Below, one piece after another: positions 62,391 through 64,000 of a stretch of 64,000 bases of DNA. Source of the DNA: Roseicyclus sediminis (GTDB lineage Bacteria > Pseudomonadota > Alphaproteobacteria > Rhodobacterales > Rhodobacteraceae); contig NZ_JAOPHT010000018.1 of assembly GCF_025515305.1 (NCBI RefSeq), positions 1-64,000 on the forward strand. Reading direction: 5' to 3'. A program made the position numbers and the translations under genes. The notes beneath the pieces are model-generated. The model had not been told where the DNA came from. It worked only from the letters and a program-made list of their open reading frames with translations, and ran no database searches. Within the stretch, counting starts at the first letter, position 1, and every line of letters starts with the position of its first letter.

Positions 62391-63389
62391 TCAATCAGCT
62401 AATGGATTGTCGCCGTTTCGCTCATAAGCCTTCGCAACCTCAGCCGCAGCCGATTGGCTTGCCGAAATCCTTCTACCGTAACGGGCTGGCATCTCCGGGG
62501 AACGCCATCGGCCTGCGACCATAATCGAACCAAGACTGCAACCTAGACGAAGCGCGTCTTGCACCCCACCAACTCTGGTACTGTGAGACGATACGTCGGC
62601 CCTCCCGAACCGCTTCTTGAAGATCCGTGAAACCGTTGATGGGTTCAGTGGCGTTCGAAGTCCGCCATCCTGTGATTTCGTGAAGATTGGGTCATCGAGG
62701 CCCAGACAGGCGCAATCGATCCATTGCAGCACGGCCCTACTGCCCAGAGGAGAAAGGTAGGCGTAGTCGCCCTCGCCGTAGGGGTCAGTTTTCGAACGCG
62801 CGACAAACAAGATACTTGATCCATCGTCCTGCCGGGAGAGGTCCCGTACGCGCAAGGCAACGAGTTCGGAAGCCCTGAGCCAGCTGTCGGATGCCGCGAG
62901 TATCAAGGCCTTGTCTCTCAATCCCTTTCGGCTGGTGCCAATCCGTTTGACGGTTTCCAGGACCTCTGCTTTTCCTAACGCTGCGGCCTGGCGCGACCTT
63001 GCGCCATACTTCCGCTTCACCGCCTTGAGCGACAGCTCTACTAGCCTGTGTCGACAGGGGGACGGTTGGAAATGGCTCCTGTGCAGTTCTGCTATCGCCC
63101 ACAAACGCGTCTCGATGGTGTTGGCGCTAAGCTTGCCACCAAGCGTCTCGACGTATTCTGCAACTATTTCAGGGGGAATAGGTGGCTCGGCACGATAGTC
63201 GTGACCCTCGCACCATGCCCGGAAGCTGGCCGTGATCTGCCGGTAGTTGCGCAGGGTTTCCGGGGCGTAGGCCTCTTCAGAACGTCTCTGATATTCCGCT
63301 ATCAGTTCCGCTCGCTTTCCAGATGCCATCCGCGCTAGTTCTGCGAGCGTTGCCGACCGCTCGGCTTCCCGGTCAAACACAGTGGTCAT
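62391..63389 (-). CDS. Tyrosine recombinase/integrase
   Basis: A 332-residue site-specific recombinase. SAM-like N-terminal domain (APETLRNYRQITASFRAWC), catalytic Arg in DSWLRASELVALRV, Lys in ARSKTDPYG, SSHSTRVGG (His-x-x-Arg), GRWRSPEMPARYGR with Trp in place of the third His and the nucleophile Tyr. Complete. Start at 63389; the frame goes on to a farther start that would overlap the operator region. Likely mobilises part of this island. Confidence 0.88.
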   Translation of the reverse strand: MTTVFDREAERSATLAELARMASGKRAELIAEYQRRSEEAYAPETLRNYRQITASFRAWCEGHDYRAEPPIPPEIVAEYVETLGGKLSANTIETRLWAIAELHRSHFQPSPCRHRLVELSLKAVKRKYGARSRQAAALGKAEVLETVKRIGTSRKGLRDKALILAASDSWLRASELVALRVRDLSRQDDGSSILFVARSKTDPYGEGDYAYLSPLGSRAVLQWIDCACLGLDDPIFTKSQDGGLRTPLNPSTVSRIFKKRFGRADVSSHSTRVGGVQDALRLGCSLGSIMVAGRWRSPEMPARYGRRISASQSAAAEVAKAYERNGDNPLAD

Positions 63390-63421
63390 TTTCTGTACCT
63401 CCGGCGCCCCCAAACTGCATG

Positions 63422-63436
63422 TTAACGAATTGTTAA
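63422..63436. promoter_or_regulatory. TTAAC/GTTAA inverted repeat in divergent promoter
   Basis: TTAACGAATTGTTAA lies between the divergent integrase (62391-63389) and the two-gene cassette (63483 on), where a shared operator is expected. Evidence is the symmetry and place only. Confidence 0.35.
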
Positions 63437-63482
63437 GGATTTGCCCCATTACTTCGTCGTCGCCGAACGAAGGGAGGTGCGG

Positions 63483-63665
63483 GTGTCAAAGAGAATCGAA
63501 GAAATGCGCATCGTGGCTCTTGAGGAGGCGCTCGTTGATTACGTCGTGAGGTACGGACCTACCTCGTTGGCCAATAAGGCCTTTCAGATTGCTTCGTCGC
63601 ATGACCGGAGGGATGATGACCCGGTCACAACTGGCGAACGGTCAGAAGGTTCCTCACCTGAATGA
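63483..63665 (+). CDS. Small protein preceding an integrase
   Basis: A 60-residue protein (VSKRIEEMRIVALEEALVDYV...) with an AGGGAGG ribosome site 6 bases before its GTG start; a TTG further upstream lacks one. Its stop overlaps the next start by ATGA. Charged and helical, perhaps a directionality factor. Family not recognised with certainty. Confidence 0.6.
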   Translation: MSKRIEEMRIVALEEALVDYVVRYGPTSLANKAFQIASSHDRRDDDPVTTGERSEGSSPE

Positions 63666-64000
63666 GAGCAGACTGGCGCCCCAATTTATCCGATCCAGAG
63701 GTCCAAGTGGCGTTGGCGCCACGGGAATCTCCCTACTTCAACTTGCTCTCGTACTGCCGCCATATCGGTTTGCAGGTACGCTCGAATGGCCGGTCCTACT
63801 GGGTCGGACGAGTTCGTCGAAAGGACGGCGGCTACATCTCTCGCAGGCTGCTTGATGCCTGGGTCGATGGCTTTCAGGAGAACACCTATGAAGAAGCCGT
63901 TCCGGTTGTAGAGAAGTGGTTTCGGAAACCTGACATTCAAGCACTTGCCAGCGATCCCTATCAGTTCGGGTCGCGTCGCGACCTAACCATATGTCCAATC
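63662..64000 (+). CDS. Integrase-like protein, 5' part, cut by window end
   Basis: An open frame of 113 codons running off the edge: MRADWRPNLSDPEVQVAL, then YFNLLSYCRHIGLQVRSNG and RSYWVGRVRRKDGGYISRRL, DPYQFGSRRDL. The arm-like beta region around SYWVGRVRRKDGGYISRRL is typical of the N-terminal part of tyrosine integrases of Roseobacter islands. The catalytic part lies beyond the window, so the call is tentative. Translationally coupled to the 60-aa gene. Confidence 0.55.
   Translation, partial: MRADWRPNLSDPEVQVALAPRESPYFNLLSYCRHIGLQVRSNGRSYWVGRVRRKDGGYISRRLLDAWVDGFQENTYEEAVPVVEKWFRKPDIQALASDPYQFGSRRDLTICPI

Noticed and set aside
1-64000. CRISPR array, rRNA genes, riboswitches
   Set aside because: Read for direct repeats and conserved RNA cores on both strands; only the 41-bp IS pair and the tRNA-Gly copies were found.

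Overview
The window looks like a high-GC alphaproteobacterial chromosome, probably Rhodobacteraceae/Roseobacter group. I infer this from strong third-position GC bias, many ATGA stop/start overlaps, many sugar and solute ABC transporters, and the gene repertoire; no rRNA or other phylogenetic marker is present. About 27 kb of ordinary core/catabolic chromosome (5.5-32.9 kb) is flanked by mobile DNA on the left (1-5.2 kb) and by a long mosaic genomic island on the right (33.3-64 kb).

Left (1-5.5 kb): the end of an integrated satellite-like element, all on the minus strand: P4-type tyrosine integrase, a small unknown protein, an AlpA-like regulator too short for usual ORF cut-offs, an AEP-type primase and a separate P-loop helicase. 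A stem-loop follows the helicase.

Core (5.5-32.9 kb): xylulokinase; then a large minus-strand operon (UgpC-type ABC ATPase, GMC oxidoreductase, two double-NTF2/SnoaL proteins, a LacI regulator, bicupin, M19 dipeptidase, a secreted protein, MetE-like protein, alpha/beta hydrolase), divergent from a plus-strand operon (solute-binding protein, two permeases, a third SnoaL protein). Two copies of a LacI-type operator lie in the divergent promoter region. Next come a ribose-type ABC importer with an FGGY kinase, a YcaQ-type DNA glycosylase, an acyl-CoA synthetase and an ABC exporter. The core ends at tRNA-Gly(TCC), which is accompanied by two decayed tRNA-Gly copies spaced exactly 137 bp apart.

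Right island, first part (33.3-42.0 kb): a defence cluster with SIR2-HerA (overlapping genes), an MBL-fold hydrolase, a decayed IS3-family element fused in frame to the tail of a DUF3883 nuclease-like gene, and a 5-methylcytosine methyltransferase divergent from a Mig-type T/G mismatch glycosylase. The DUF3883 tail may be what is left of the matching restriction gene.

Right island, second part (42.0-49.9 kb): a second satellite-like replication module homologous to the left one, but with primase and helicase fused in one ~910-residue protein. It is followed by a plus-strand cargo set that includes a metallophosphoesterase.

Right island, third part (49.9-59.1 kb): a three-gene operon encoding a P-loop ATPase (666 aa), an unknown 510-aa protein and an 1883-aa protein with a candidate PD-(D/E)XK nuclease core followed by a HerA/FtsK-like ATPase. 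Architecture and gene order resemble DptF-DptG-DptH (DndFGH) restriction, but no Dnd modification genes are in view. This is the best candidate for an undescribed system. The island ends with a 7TM sensor kinase, an integrase remnant, an intact integrase and a two-gene cassette whose second gene is an integrase-like protein cut by the window edge.
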